Source of the DNA: Cupriavidus sp. 2SB
GTDB taxonomy: Bacteria > Pseudomonadota > Gammaproteobacteria > Burkholderiales > Burkholderiaceae
DNA: 64,000 bases
Assembly (NCBI RefSeq): GCF_005503625.1
Contig: NZ_SCMX01000005.1
Coordinates: 1-64,000, forward strand
Direction: 5' to 3'
Notes under the pieces: model-generated
Told to the model about the DNA's origin: nothing
Database searches by the model: none
The model's input: only the letters and a program-made list of their open reading frames with translations
Shown: positions 7,938 to 17,264 of the stretch, piece after piece
Position numbering within the stretch: the first letter of the stretch is position 1
Layout: each line of letters starts with the position of its first letter
Program-made: the position numbers and the translations under genes

Positions 7938-8483
7938 ATGCAAAACGGTTCAATCAGGATCAAACACTGCGCTGCGGTCGGGCTTTGCACTATAGCGATG
8001 ACCCTCCAAACGACTGCACAGGCAAGCACCACAACAAGACCTACTCCAATAACAACTGAAGACATTGAGTACCTGACCACGATGCTGCCGGACCGGCCTC
8101 CTCATTTAGAGTCCATCGACACCAGTGAAATGGACGAAGTCCGGGGCCGCTTTGGGCCGGTGGGCGCAGCCATCGGCGCGATTACAGGCGCGGCGGGATA
8201 CTTCGGGGAAGCCATCGTATCCGGCCAAGGCTCCACGCAAGGCTTGCTCATCGCAACTGGCGTTGGCGCGGCAACCGGATTCATCATGGGGCCAGCCGGC
8301 AATCTGGGCGCAAATGCAATCCTCGGCGGAACCATGGGCTTTTATGGGGGAATGGCAACAGGTCTGCTAGGCCGCGGGTGCTCGGGCTGCCACGCCGATT
8401 ATTCGAAAAAATCGAAGAACACTTTCCCCTCATTGATTAAGGCGTCGACTCCCAATGCGGTAACCAATGTCGCGATTCCATGA
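7938..8483 (+). CDS. Sec-exported glycine-zipper polypeptide with double-glycine-leader-like motif
   Basis: This 181-residue protein has a Sec signal peptide (about 1-30, cleavage near AQA-ST). A spacer leads to IDTSEMDEVRG (60-70), which resembles the end of a bacteriocin-type leader that C39 peptidases cleave (LSxxELxxIxGG pattern, here G-R instead of G-G). Residues 72-147 are a long Gly/Ala-rich hydrophobic block with repeated GxxxG spacing, as in pore-forming bacteriocins and membrane-inserting peptides. It ends with CSGCH (148-152) and a basic Lys-rich tail. AAAGGAG precedes the start. Its stop overlaps the next start (ATGA). It is the likely substrate of the C39 peptidase at 8656. Confidence 0.75.
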   Translation: MQNGSIRIKHCAAVGLCTIAMTLQTTAQASTTTRPTPITTEDIEYLTTMLPDRPPHLESIDTSEMDEVRGRFGPVGAAIGAITGAAGYFGEAIVSGQGSTQGLLIATGVGAATGFIMGPAGNLGANAILGGTMGFYGGMATGLLGRGCSGCHADYSKKSKNTFPSLIKASTPNAVTNVAIP

Positions 8484-8668
8484 TCCTGTCGTGCAGCCTG
8501 TACGTTCAGGTCTTCGGTGCGGTCGGCCTGCTTCTTTGTATTGCGTACTTCCGGAAGGTTGCATTTGGCCGTCCGGATATACGCATGACGGTGGTGAGCT
8601 TTTCGATAGCACTCGTCGTCGCGCTGTGGGCATGCCGCATTGCGGCGGAACGCCTATGCCCCGTTTGA
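8480..8668 (+). CDS. 62-residue two-helix membrane protein
   Basis: This tiny protein has two hydrophobic segments (residues about 7-23 and 37-52) joined by a basic loop (RKVAFGRPDIR), predicting a helical hairpin in the inner membrane. Its ATG overlaps the upstream stop (ATGA) and its last 13 bases overlap the C39 peptidase gene, so the three genes are translationally coupled. This coupling is the main reason to believe it is real. It could be an immunity protein or an assembly factor for the Gly-zipper protein. No family is recognised. Confidence 0.62.
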   Translation: MILSCSLYVQVFGAVGLLLCIAYFRKVAFGRPDIRMTVVSFSIALVVALWACRIAAERLCPV

Positions 8669-9321
8669 ACCGCATTAGCCGCTTACTGCTTCTGTTGCCA
8701 TTGGGATGGTGCTATCAGGTTGGCGCCGCGTCGATCAATTATCCGCAGTGGGATATCTGGGAGCCAGTCCCCGTACGCTCGTGGACCGAAATACGCGACA
8801 CAGGCATCGTCAAGCAACGCTTCGACTATTCTTGCGGCGCGGCGTCGCTGGTCACAGTCCTCAACAAGTATTTTGGTATCGAAGCAAATGAGGCGGACGT
8901 TATCGGCCGCATTGGCATAAAGGCCGCTTTTTCCATGACGGATCTGGCCGGTGCCGCGACCTCAATGGGGTTTAGGGCGCACGGCATCGGGCTGGATTAC
9001 GACGCACTCACGCGCCTGCGCCGCCCTGTCATCGTCTATCTCGACTATTGGGACGACGGACACTTCTCCGTGCTTCGTAAGGCCGACCCGACTGGCGTAT
9101 GGTTGGCCGATCCCGCATGGGGCAATATCCGCATGCCACGCGCGCGGTTCGAGAAGTTCTGGCTCACCCGCTCCAAGGTCTCCGCACCGGGCAGAATCCT
9201 GGCCTTTGTACCCGCAACCGAAACTGCTGTCCGCATCGACGACAGCTTCCTCCTACCGCCCCCAGCATCGGCACCTTTGATCACATTTCCGCCTCCCCAC
9301 CCTCTTACGGGCTACCGCTGA
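8656..9321 (+). CDS. Periplasmic C39-family cysteine peptidase
   Basis: This 221-residue protein has a signal peptide (RISRLLLLLPLGWCYQVGAA) and one C39 peptidase domain. The catalytic set is visible: Gln in VKQRFDYSCGAAS, Cys in the same motif, His in DDGHFSVL and Asp in LADPAWG. There are no ABC-transporter domains, so it is a stand-alone secreted protease like FapD of Pseudomonas functional-amyloid operons or the FilB proteins of Acinetobacter, not a PCAT exporter. It overlaps the 62-residue gene by 13 bases. It probably trims the 181-residue Gly-zipper protein in the periplasm. A Pro-rich C-terminal tail follows the domain. Confidence 0.88.
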   Translation: MPRLNRISRLLLLLPLGWCYQVGAASINYPQWDIWEPVPVRSWTEIRDTGIVKQRFDYSCGAASLVTVLNKYFGIEANEADVIGRIGIKAAFSMTDLAGAATSMGFRAHGIGLDYDALTRLRRPVIVYLDYWDDGHFSVLRKADPTGVWLADPAWGNIRMPRARFEKFWLTRSKVSAPGRILAFVPATETAVRIDDSFLLPPPASAPLITFPPPHPLTGYR

Positions 9322-9421
9322 CAGCCTGCCCCCCAAACTTCCCCGGCAAACTTTCAATTCGCAAGCTACACTCCCCTTCATGCAATGACTTGCATTTCAA
9401 AAGTAAAAGAGAGGGGAGACG

Positions 9422-9946
9422 ATGGCACAAACCGACTTTGCCAACATGCCCTGCCCGGTTGCCCGTTCGATGGCGATGCTGGGAGAGCGGTGGGCGATCC
9501 TGCTGATGCGCGAGGTCTATTACGGCAGTTCGCGGTTCGACGAATTCGAGAAGCATCTGGGCATTGCGCCGAACATCCTGAGCGCGCGGCTCAAGACGCT
9601 GGTGGAGCATGGGTTGCTTGAAAAGGCCCCGGCGCCCGGTGGCGGCGCGCGGCAGGTGTATCGGCTCACGGAGATGGGCCGCGATTTCTTTCCGGTCTAT
9701 GTGTCGCTGAAAGCCTGGGCGGATCGCTGGATGGCTGACGAGAAAGGTCCGTTGACCGTGCTTGAAGACAAGCGCGATGGCGGCGAGATCGTTGCCGGGC
9801 AGTTGACGCGACCCGATGGCAGCACGATCACGGTTGACGATCTGCGCGTGCGTCCTGGCCCCGGTGCCGGCCGGTATCTGCGTGCGCGATTTGGCGATAC
9901 CGCCGCGCAAGACACCTCCGCGGAGGCCGTCGATGAGCAAGCCTGA
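9422..9946 (+). CDS. HxlR-family transcriptional regulator
   Basis: This 174-residue protein has the HxlR winged-helix domain in residues 1-105: the family Cys in PCPVARSM, LGERWAILLMREV, then FDEFEKHLGIAPNILSARLK and the wing. The remaining 65 residues form an Arg/Asp/Gly-rich tail common in longer members. GGGGAGACG lies just before the ATG. Its end overlaps the start of the MATE exporter gene by 14 bases, so it probably regulates the exporter in response to a toxic or redox-active compound, as many HxlR proteins do. The ligand is unknown. Confidence 0.88.
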   Translation: MAQTDFANMPCPVARSMAMLGERWAILLMREVYYGSSRFDEFEKHLGIAPNILSARLKTLVEHGLLEKAPAPGGGARQVYRLTEMGRDFFPVYVSLKAWADRWMADEKGPLTVLEDKRDGGEIVAGQLTRPDGSTITVDDLRVRPGPGAGRYLRARFGDTAAQDTSAEAVDEQA

Positions 9947-11297
9947 CGCCATGGCGCTTGGTGGCGTGGTGGCGCCAACCGAAGCGGCTTCCTCTTCCGC
10001 GATTGCGCGACGCATTGCCGCGCTGGCCGCGCCCACCAGTCTGGTTGCCTTCCTGCAGGCCGGCGCGCAGCTGATCGAAACCTGGCTGGCAGCGCGGCAA
10101 GGTACGTCCGCACTGGCCGGGTGGGCCGTGGTGCTGCCGTTTGCGCTGCTGCTGCAACAGATGTCGACGGGAGCAATGGGCGGCGGCGTGGTGTCCGCCA
10201 TCGCGCGGGCACTCGGGGCGGGCAAGCGCGAGGATGCCTCGTCGCTGGTCATGCACGCCATGTTCATTGCCGTGACGGCCGGGCTCTTGTTTGCCATCGC
10301 GCTCGCTGGCTTTCCGCATCAGATCTTCGGTGCCGTGGCCGGCGCGACGGCTGCGGAGGCTGCTGCCGATTACGCGATCTGGCTGTTCGGGGCCGGTGCG
10401 GTGCCCGCGTGGCTCGCCAATACGCTCGCTTCGGTGCTGCGCGGCGGCGGTCGCCATGCATTGGCGGCACGCGTGCTGGCGGCCATGTGGATCGTGTTTC
10501 CGATCCTGGCGTGGTGGTTCACCGAGCGCCTCGGTATGGGACTGGCAGGGATCGGCGCGGGGCTGGCAACGGCATCATGGGCCGCAGCGTTGATGATGGC
10601 CTGGGTGGTGCTGCGCGGCGGAGCGGGCTTCATGCCGACGCTGCGCGTGAAGCTCTCGGGTGCGCTGTTCTATCGCATCCTGTCGGTCGGGCTGATCGCC
10701 TGCGCGCTGGCATCGGTGGCCAATCTGACCACGATCCTCGTCACGGCGCAGTTGCGCCACTACGGCACCGCGACAGTGGCCGCCTACGGCATCTCGGCGC
10801 GACTCGAATTCCTGATGATTCCGCTCGCCTTCGGTGTGGGCTCGGCGCTGACGGCGTTGGTCGGTCGCGCCGTCGGCGCTGGCGATTGGCTCACGGCGCG
10901 GCGCACTGCGTGGGTGGGCGCGTGGCTCGCCCTGCTGATTGCTGGCAGTGTCGGCGCCGCAGTAGGTCTCGCTCCGGCACAGTTCGCAGGACTGTTCACG
11001 CAGGATGCGGAAGTCGCGAGCATCGCCGCGCGTGCGCTGTCATGGGTCGGGCCAGCGTTCGGCGGCTTTGGCCTCGGCATGGCGCTGTATTTTGCGTCGA
11101 TGGGAGCGGGACGGATGCGTTGGCCGATCCTCGCCGGTCTCAGCCGCATCGGGCTGGCGGCAGGCGGCGGCTGGTTGCTCGCCAACGTAGGCGGCATGGG
11201 AATCGACGGACACTTCCTCGGCGTCGCGCTCGGCATCACGGCCTATGGGCTTGTGACCGCCATCGGCGTGCGCAAGAGCGAGTGGTCGGCGCGATAG
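9933..11297 (+). CDS. MATE-family multidrug/toxin efflux transporter
   Basis: This inner-membrane protein of 454 residues has about 12 hydrophobic segments arranged as two MatE halves. It includes the family's N-terminal LAAPTSLVAFLQAGAQLIETW region and a second-half TALVGRAVGAGD motif equivalent to the first-half SAIARALGAGK. MATE proteins export organic cations, drugs or metabolites using H+ or Na+. The start at ATG 9933 lies inside the end of the HxlR gene, giving translational coupling. It faces the thiE operon across a short gap with a shared hairpin. Confidence 0.9.
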   Translation: MSKPDAMALGGVVAPTEAASSSAIARRIAALAAPTSLVAFLQAGAQLIETWLAARQGTSALAGWAVVLPFALLLQQMSTGAMGGGVVSAIARALGAGKREDASSLVMHAMFIAVTAGLLFAIALAGFPHQIFGAVAGATAAEAAADYAIWLFGAGAVPAWLANTLASVLRGGGRHALAARVLAAMWIVFPILAWWFTERLGMGLAGIGAGLATASWAAALMMAWVVLRGGAGFMPTLRVKLSGALFYRILSVGLIACALASVANLTTILVTAQLRHYGTATVAAYGISARLEFLMIPLAFGVGSALTALVGRAVGAGDWLTARRTAWVGAWLALLIAGSVGAAVGLAPAQFAGLFTQDAEVASIAARALSWVGPAFGGFGLGMALYFASMGAGRMRWPILAGLSRIGLAAGGGWLLANVGGMGIDGHFLGVALGITAYGLVTAIGVRKSEWSAR

Positions 11298-11302
11298 CAA
11301 AG

Positions 11303-11334
11303 AAAAAGGGGAGCGGCGCGATGCCACTCCCCTT
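11303..11334 (-). terminator. Intrinsic terminator of the thi operon
   Basis: A hairpin AAGGGGAG / CTCCCCTT sits between the convergent MATE and thiE genes. On the minus strand it is followed by TTTTT, so it best serves the thi operon. On the plus strand only two T residues follow. Confidence 0.7.
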
Positions 11335-11365
11335 CCATCGATTCAACGCTTGATCGTTGAATTGT

Positions 11366-12493
11366 TCAATCGAACAGCGCGGTCAACCCTGCTACTGCTG
11401 CCGGAACATCGTTGGCTTCGGTCACAGCGCGCACCACCGCTGCGCTGCCCACGCCAACGGCGAGCACTTCGCGCATATTGGTCGCGTTCACGCCGCCGAT
11501 CCCCACCAGCGACGGAATCACCGGTTTCATCAACGCCACGTACGACTGGAAGCGGCCCATGCCCTGCGGCTGGGTGGGCATGATCTTGGTCGTGGTCGGG
11601 AAGATGGCGCCCAGCGCCAGATAGCTCGGTGCGATGGCGGCCACGCGCAGCATCTCGGCATAACCGTGCGTGGACACGCCAAGCCGCAAACCCGAGGCGC
11701 GAATCGCATCGAGATCGGCCTCGTCCAGGTCTTCCTGGCCGAGGTGGATGCCGTAGATGCCGCTATCGCCGCCACAAGCCGCGTGATGATCGATCGCCAC
11801 GCGCCAGTGGTCGTTGATGAACAGGCGCGACTTGCCACCCTTGGCCGCATTGGCCGCGCGCACGATCTCGGCCTTGACCGCTGCCGCATCGTCCGACTTG
11901 AAGCGCAACTGCACGGTCGGCACGTTCAACGGCACCAGACGCTCGATCCATTCCGCATTTGGCAGCACCACGTACAGGCCCAGTTCAGGGCACGGAGCGA
12001 AGGGCTGCGGCGGTGCCTCGGGCGATGCCAGCGCGGCGTGGCGCACGCGTGGAAAACGCGCAAACGTCTTCGGCCACTCCGTGGAACCCGTCTGCCAGGC
12101 ACGCGCGATGCACAGCGCGTCATGCGCCGGGAAGTGTAGCGACAGCGCCGCGCACAGCTTCGCCACGAAGGCCGGCGCGTGCGCGTTGTCATCGTCGGCC
12201 TGCACGTCCAGCACCCATGTGCCCATCGGGGAACGTACCGTATCGATCCAGCGGCCGCCTTCGCGCTCGCTTTCGATCAACACCGCACCACCCGCCGTGA
12301 CGCGATCGATGGCGTCGGCATCCGCCTCGCCATCGCTCAGCAACACATCATGCCGGCCCAGCGTCGCCGGCGCATTCGCCAGCGGCCATACCTGCCACGG
12401 CGTTGCGTCATGGCCGAACATCACGGCATAGCGCCGCATCAGATCGTCGAACAACGCAGCATCCATCGCTGCCGCCACACCCTGGCGTGTCAT
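11366..12493 (-). CDS. thiE: Thiamine phosphate synthase with a degenerate ThiD-like N-terminal domain
   Basis: This 375-residue protein is about 170 residues longer than ordinary ThiE. The C-terminal domain (about 170-375) is a complete ThiE: phosphate and magnesium site GAIFPTTTKIMP, VGIGGVN and the final helix. It joins HMP-pyrophosphate and thiazole phosphate. The N-terminal part shows a worn resemblance to the C-terminal half of HMP-phosphate kinase ThiD (VLLSDG, a D-rich middle, then SPMGTW and AFVAKLCAALSLHFPAHDALCIARAW where ThiD has its GTGCT anion hole and last helices). The anion-hole motif is missing, so kinase activity is unlikely. Its ATG overlaps the thiG stop (ATGA). Confidence 0.9.
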   Translation of the reverse strand: MTRQGVAAAMDAALFDDLMRRYAVMFGHDATPWQVWPLANAPATLGRHDVLLSDGEADADAIDRVTAGGAVLIESEREGGRWIDTVRSPMGTWVLDVQADDDNAHAPAFVAKLCAALSLHFPAHDALCIARAWQTGSTEWPKTFARFPRVRHAALASPEAPPQPFAPCPELGLYVVLPNAEWIERLVPLNVPTVQLRFKSDDAAAVKAEIVRAANAAKGGKSRLFINDHWRVAIDHHAACGGDSGIYGIHLGQEDLDEADLDAIRASGLRLGVSTHGYAEMLRVAAIAPSYLALGAIFPTTTKIMPTQPQGMGRFQSYVALMKPVIPSLVGIGGVNATNMREVLAVGVGSAAVVRAVTEANDVPAAVAGLTALFD

Positions 12494-13338
12494 GTACGAT
12501 CCTCCGCGCCTTCGGCGTGCCAGAACGGCATGCCCACCACCGGCGTGCTGGCCTGTGCCACCTCACGCTCGGGCATCGGGCCGGCCAGATAGGCGGTGCG
12601 GCCCGCATCCACGGCCAGCGCGAACGCGCGCGCCATGTTCACCGGATAGGCGGCCTGTGCCACGGCGGTATTGAGCAACACGCCGTCGTAGCCCCACTCC
12701 AGCACCTGCGCTGCGTGCGACGGCAGGCCGAGGCCCGCATCGACGATCAGTGGCGTGTCTGGCAGGCGGTCGCGCAGCGTGCGCATTGCGTGCGGATTCA
12801 CCGCGCCTCGCCCCGTGCCGATCGGCGCAGCCCACGGCATCAACGCCTGGCAACCCACGTCGAGCAGGCGGCGGCACAACACCAGATCCTCGGTGCAGTA
12901 CGGCAGTACCTTGAAGCCTTCCTTGATCAGCGTCTCGGCCACGGCGGGCATGTTGAGCGTGTCCGGCTGCAGCGTGTAATCGTCGCCAATCAGTTCGAGC
13001 TTGATCCAGTCGGTCTCGAACACCTCGCGCGCCATCATCGCCGTGGTGATCACCTCTTGCGCGGTGAAGCAACCAGCGGTGTTCGGCAGCACCGGCACGC
13101 CCAGCGTGCGCAGCATCTGCCAGAACGTATCGCCACCCAGCGTCTGGCCGTCGCCGCTGCCCACGGCAGTCTGGCGGCGCAGCGCCACGGTGATCATCGC
13201 GGGGCGCGATACTTCCACAGCCGCCTGCAGCGTGGCCGGCGACGGGTAGCGCGCGGTGCCCAGCAGCAGGCGTGAAGCAAACGATTCCCCGTACAGCACG
13301 AACGGATCGCGCAGGGTTTCAGTCGGTTCGAATGTCAT
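12490..13338 (-). CDS. thiG: Thiazole synthase
   Basis: This 282-residue TIM-barrel enzyme forms the thiazole phosphate of thiamine from deoxyxylulose phosphate, dehydroglycine and ThiS-thiocarboxylate. The Schiff-base lysine is in TDWIKLELIGD, and the phosphate-binding end AGLGLPSHAAQ/GYDGVLLNTAVAQA is typical. It lies 5 bases downstream of thiS and overlaps thiE, in the standard thiO-S-G-E order. The glycine oxidase ThiO encoded here supplies dehydroglycine, as in aerobic bacteria that lack ThiH. Confidence 0.96.
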   Translation of the reverse strand: MTFEPTETLRDPFVLYGESFASRLLLGTARYPSPATLQAAVEVSRPAMITVALRRQTAVGSGDGQTLGGDTFWQMLRTLGVPVLPNTAGCFTAQEVITTAMMAREVFETDWIKLELIGDDYTLQPDTLNMPAVAETLIKEGFKVLPYCTEDLVLCRRLLDVGCQALMPWAAPIGTGRGAVNPHAMRTLRDRLPDTPLIVDAGLGLPSHAAQVLEWGYDGVLLNTAVAQAAYPVNMARAFALAVDAGRTAYLAGPMPEREVAQASTPVVGMPFWHAEGAEDRT

Positions 13339-13343
13339 GGGAA

Positions 13344-13541
13344 CTAGCCTCCCGTCACGGGTTGCACGAGGTCGATCTTGTCGCCTGCGCTCAGCGTCCG
13401 GGCCGCATGCGCGGCGCGCGGGACAAATTCGCCGTTCACCGCAGCGGCGAACGGCGGCGCGATGGCTGCCGCACTGACCGCGTCCGCCAGCGTGGCGGTA
13501 TCGGGCAGGTCCAGTGGCTGGCCATTGAGCAGGATATTCAT
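13344..13541 (-). CDS. thiS: Sulfur carrier protein ThiS
   Basis: This 65-residue ubiquitin-like protein ends in VTGG; the terminal Gly is adenylated and converted to a thiocarboxylate that delivers sulfur to ThiG. The N-terminus MNILLNGQPLDLPDTATL is characteristic. It is packed between thiO (13 bases away) and thiG (5 bases away). No thiF is present in the window, so the activating enzyme is probably encoded elsewhere (for example a MoeB-type protein). Confidence 0.95.
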   Translation of the reverse strand: MNILLNGQPLDLPDTATLADAVSAAAIAPPFAAAVNGEFVPRAAHAARTLSAGDKIDLVQPVTGG

Positions 13542-13554
13542 GGTCGGTTTCAGA

Positions 13555-14766
13555 TTAATGCAGCATGCCGGTGCCGATGTCCGCGAGCGCGCCCGATGCC
13601 AGCGACGCCACCTCTCGCACGGGCTGGATCATACCCGGCCAGCGCAGGGCGTCCGGCACCGCATGCGCGGCAGGATCATCTTCCAGCATCGCGCGCACCA
13701 CGTGGCAGGCGGCCTCGGTCACCGCCGGCGCAATCAGCCAGCCATGGCGATACAGCCCGTTCACGCGCACCACGCGCGTGGCCTGGTCCACGCGGATGGC
13801 GGGCAGGTGATCGGGCCGTGTCGGGCGACGTTGCACATTGAGTTCGAGCACGCGCGCCTCGCCAAACGCAGGATGCAGCGAGTGCGCCGCAGAGAGCAGC
13901 TCCAGCGCGGAGCGCACGCTCATCGGCGATTCGTCCTCGCTTTCGATTTCGGTGGCGCCAATCACGTACAGGTCGTTCGGCTTCGGCGCGATATAGATGG
14001 GATAACGCGGATGCAGCAGGCGCACGGGGCGATGCAGCTTCACATCGGGCGCATGCACCCGCACCACTTCGCCACGCAGGCCGCGCAGGCCCGGCAGCGC
14101 GCGTCCGTTCTCGTCTTCGGGTTCGGCCCATGCCGTGCGCGCGCCGAGTCCCCGGCAATCGAGCACCACATTGGCCCGGATGCCGAGCGCCGGCAGCGAA
14201 CTGGCTTCCACTTCGCCCGCCTCCCAGATGCAATGCAGACCTTCCGAGATGGCACACGCCAGCAGCGCGCGCATCGCGCCGCGGTTGTCGAGCTGGCCTT
14301 CGCCCTGCAGCAGCAGACCCTGCCCGAAGCGTCCGGCGAGTTCCGGTTCCACATCGGCCACGCCTTTGCCATCGAGTGCGCGCAGGCGCTGCTGCACCAG
14401 CTCGGGCGGCGCCACGGCGCGCATGCGATTGGTGAAGAGGGACACTTCGCTGCGGTCCCGCGCATGCCATACCACCAGCGTGCCGTCCTCCTGGAAGAAC
14501 ACGGGTTCGGGCAATTCCTTGAGCCAGGTGCGCCAGAGATCGACGCTGGCGATGCCGAGATCGACGATGCGCCGTTCCGCGATGGCGGATTCCGCCAGCG
14601 GTGCGAGCATGGCCGCGGCCACGTGTGCGGCAGAGCCGCTGCCGTCGGGGCCGCCACGCTCGATCAGCGCCACGCGGACGCCCGCGCGCACCAGATGCCA
14701 GGCGGACAACCGCCCGGCCAGGCCGGCGCCGAGTACGGCAACATCGAAGGACTGTACTGCTGTCAT
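13555..14766 (-). CDS. thiO: FAD-dependent glycine oxidase ThiO
   Basis: This 403-residue DAO-family flavoprotein has the FAD dinucleotide fold at its start (VAVLGAGLAGRLSAWHLVRAG) and the substrate-domain arginine region VQRRPTRPDHLPAI. ThiO oxidises glycine to iminoacetate (dehydroglycine), the C2-N unit of the thiazole. I chose the ATG at 14766 because residues upstream of it in the same frame do not resemble a protein family and the FAD motif follows within 10 residues. It sits 158 bases downstream of thiC within the thiCOSGE cluster. Confidence 0.92.
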   Translation of the reverse strand: MTAVQSFDVAVLGAGLAGRLSAWHLVRAGVRVALIERGGPDGSGSAAHVAAAMLAPLAESAIAERRIVDLGIASVDLWRTWLKELPEPVFFQEDGTLVVWHARDRSEVSLFTNRMRAVAPPELVQQRLRALDGKGVADVEPELAGRFGQGLLLQGEGQLDNRGAMRALLACAISEGLHCIWEAGEVEASSLPALGIRANVVLDCRGLGARTAWAEPEDENGRALPGLRGLRGEVVRVHAPDVKLHRPVRLLHPRYPIYIAPKPNDLYVIGATEIESEDESPMSVRSALELLSAAHSLHPAFGEARVLELNVQRRPTRPDHLPAIRVDQATRVVRVNGLYRHGWLIAPAVTEAACHVVRAMLEDDPAAHAVPDALRWPGMIQPVREVASLASGALADIGTGMLH

Positions 14767-14924
14767 GGGCTTGTATGCCGGCGGCGTTGGCAAGAAGGTT
14801 GCGCCGGCCGGCCTCCGGTTGGGTGAATGCCGCCGCGCCGCGTGGGGGCGCCGCGCGCGGAACTCGGGTACTGCGGGCGCGCGTCTTGCGATACGCGCCC
14901 TTGCTACACAACAACCACGCTGGC

Positions 14925-17264
<2,340 letters not shown>

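Noticed and set aside
6985..9321. A Fap functional-amyloid operon
   Set aside because: Only the C39 peptidase and an outer-membrane barrel are shared in kind; there are no imperfect amyloid repeats and no FapA/B/C/E-like proteins, so the unit is described as Fap-like in logic only.
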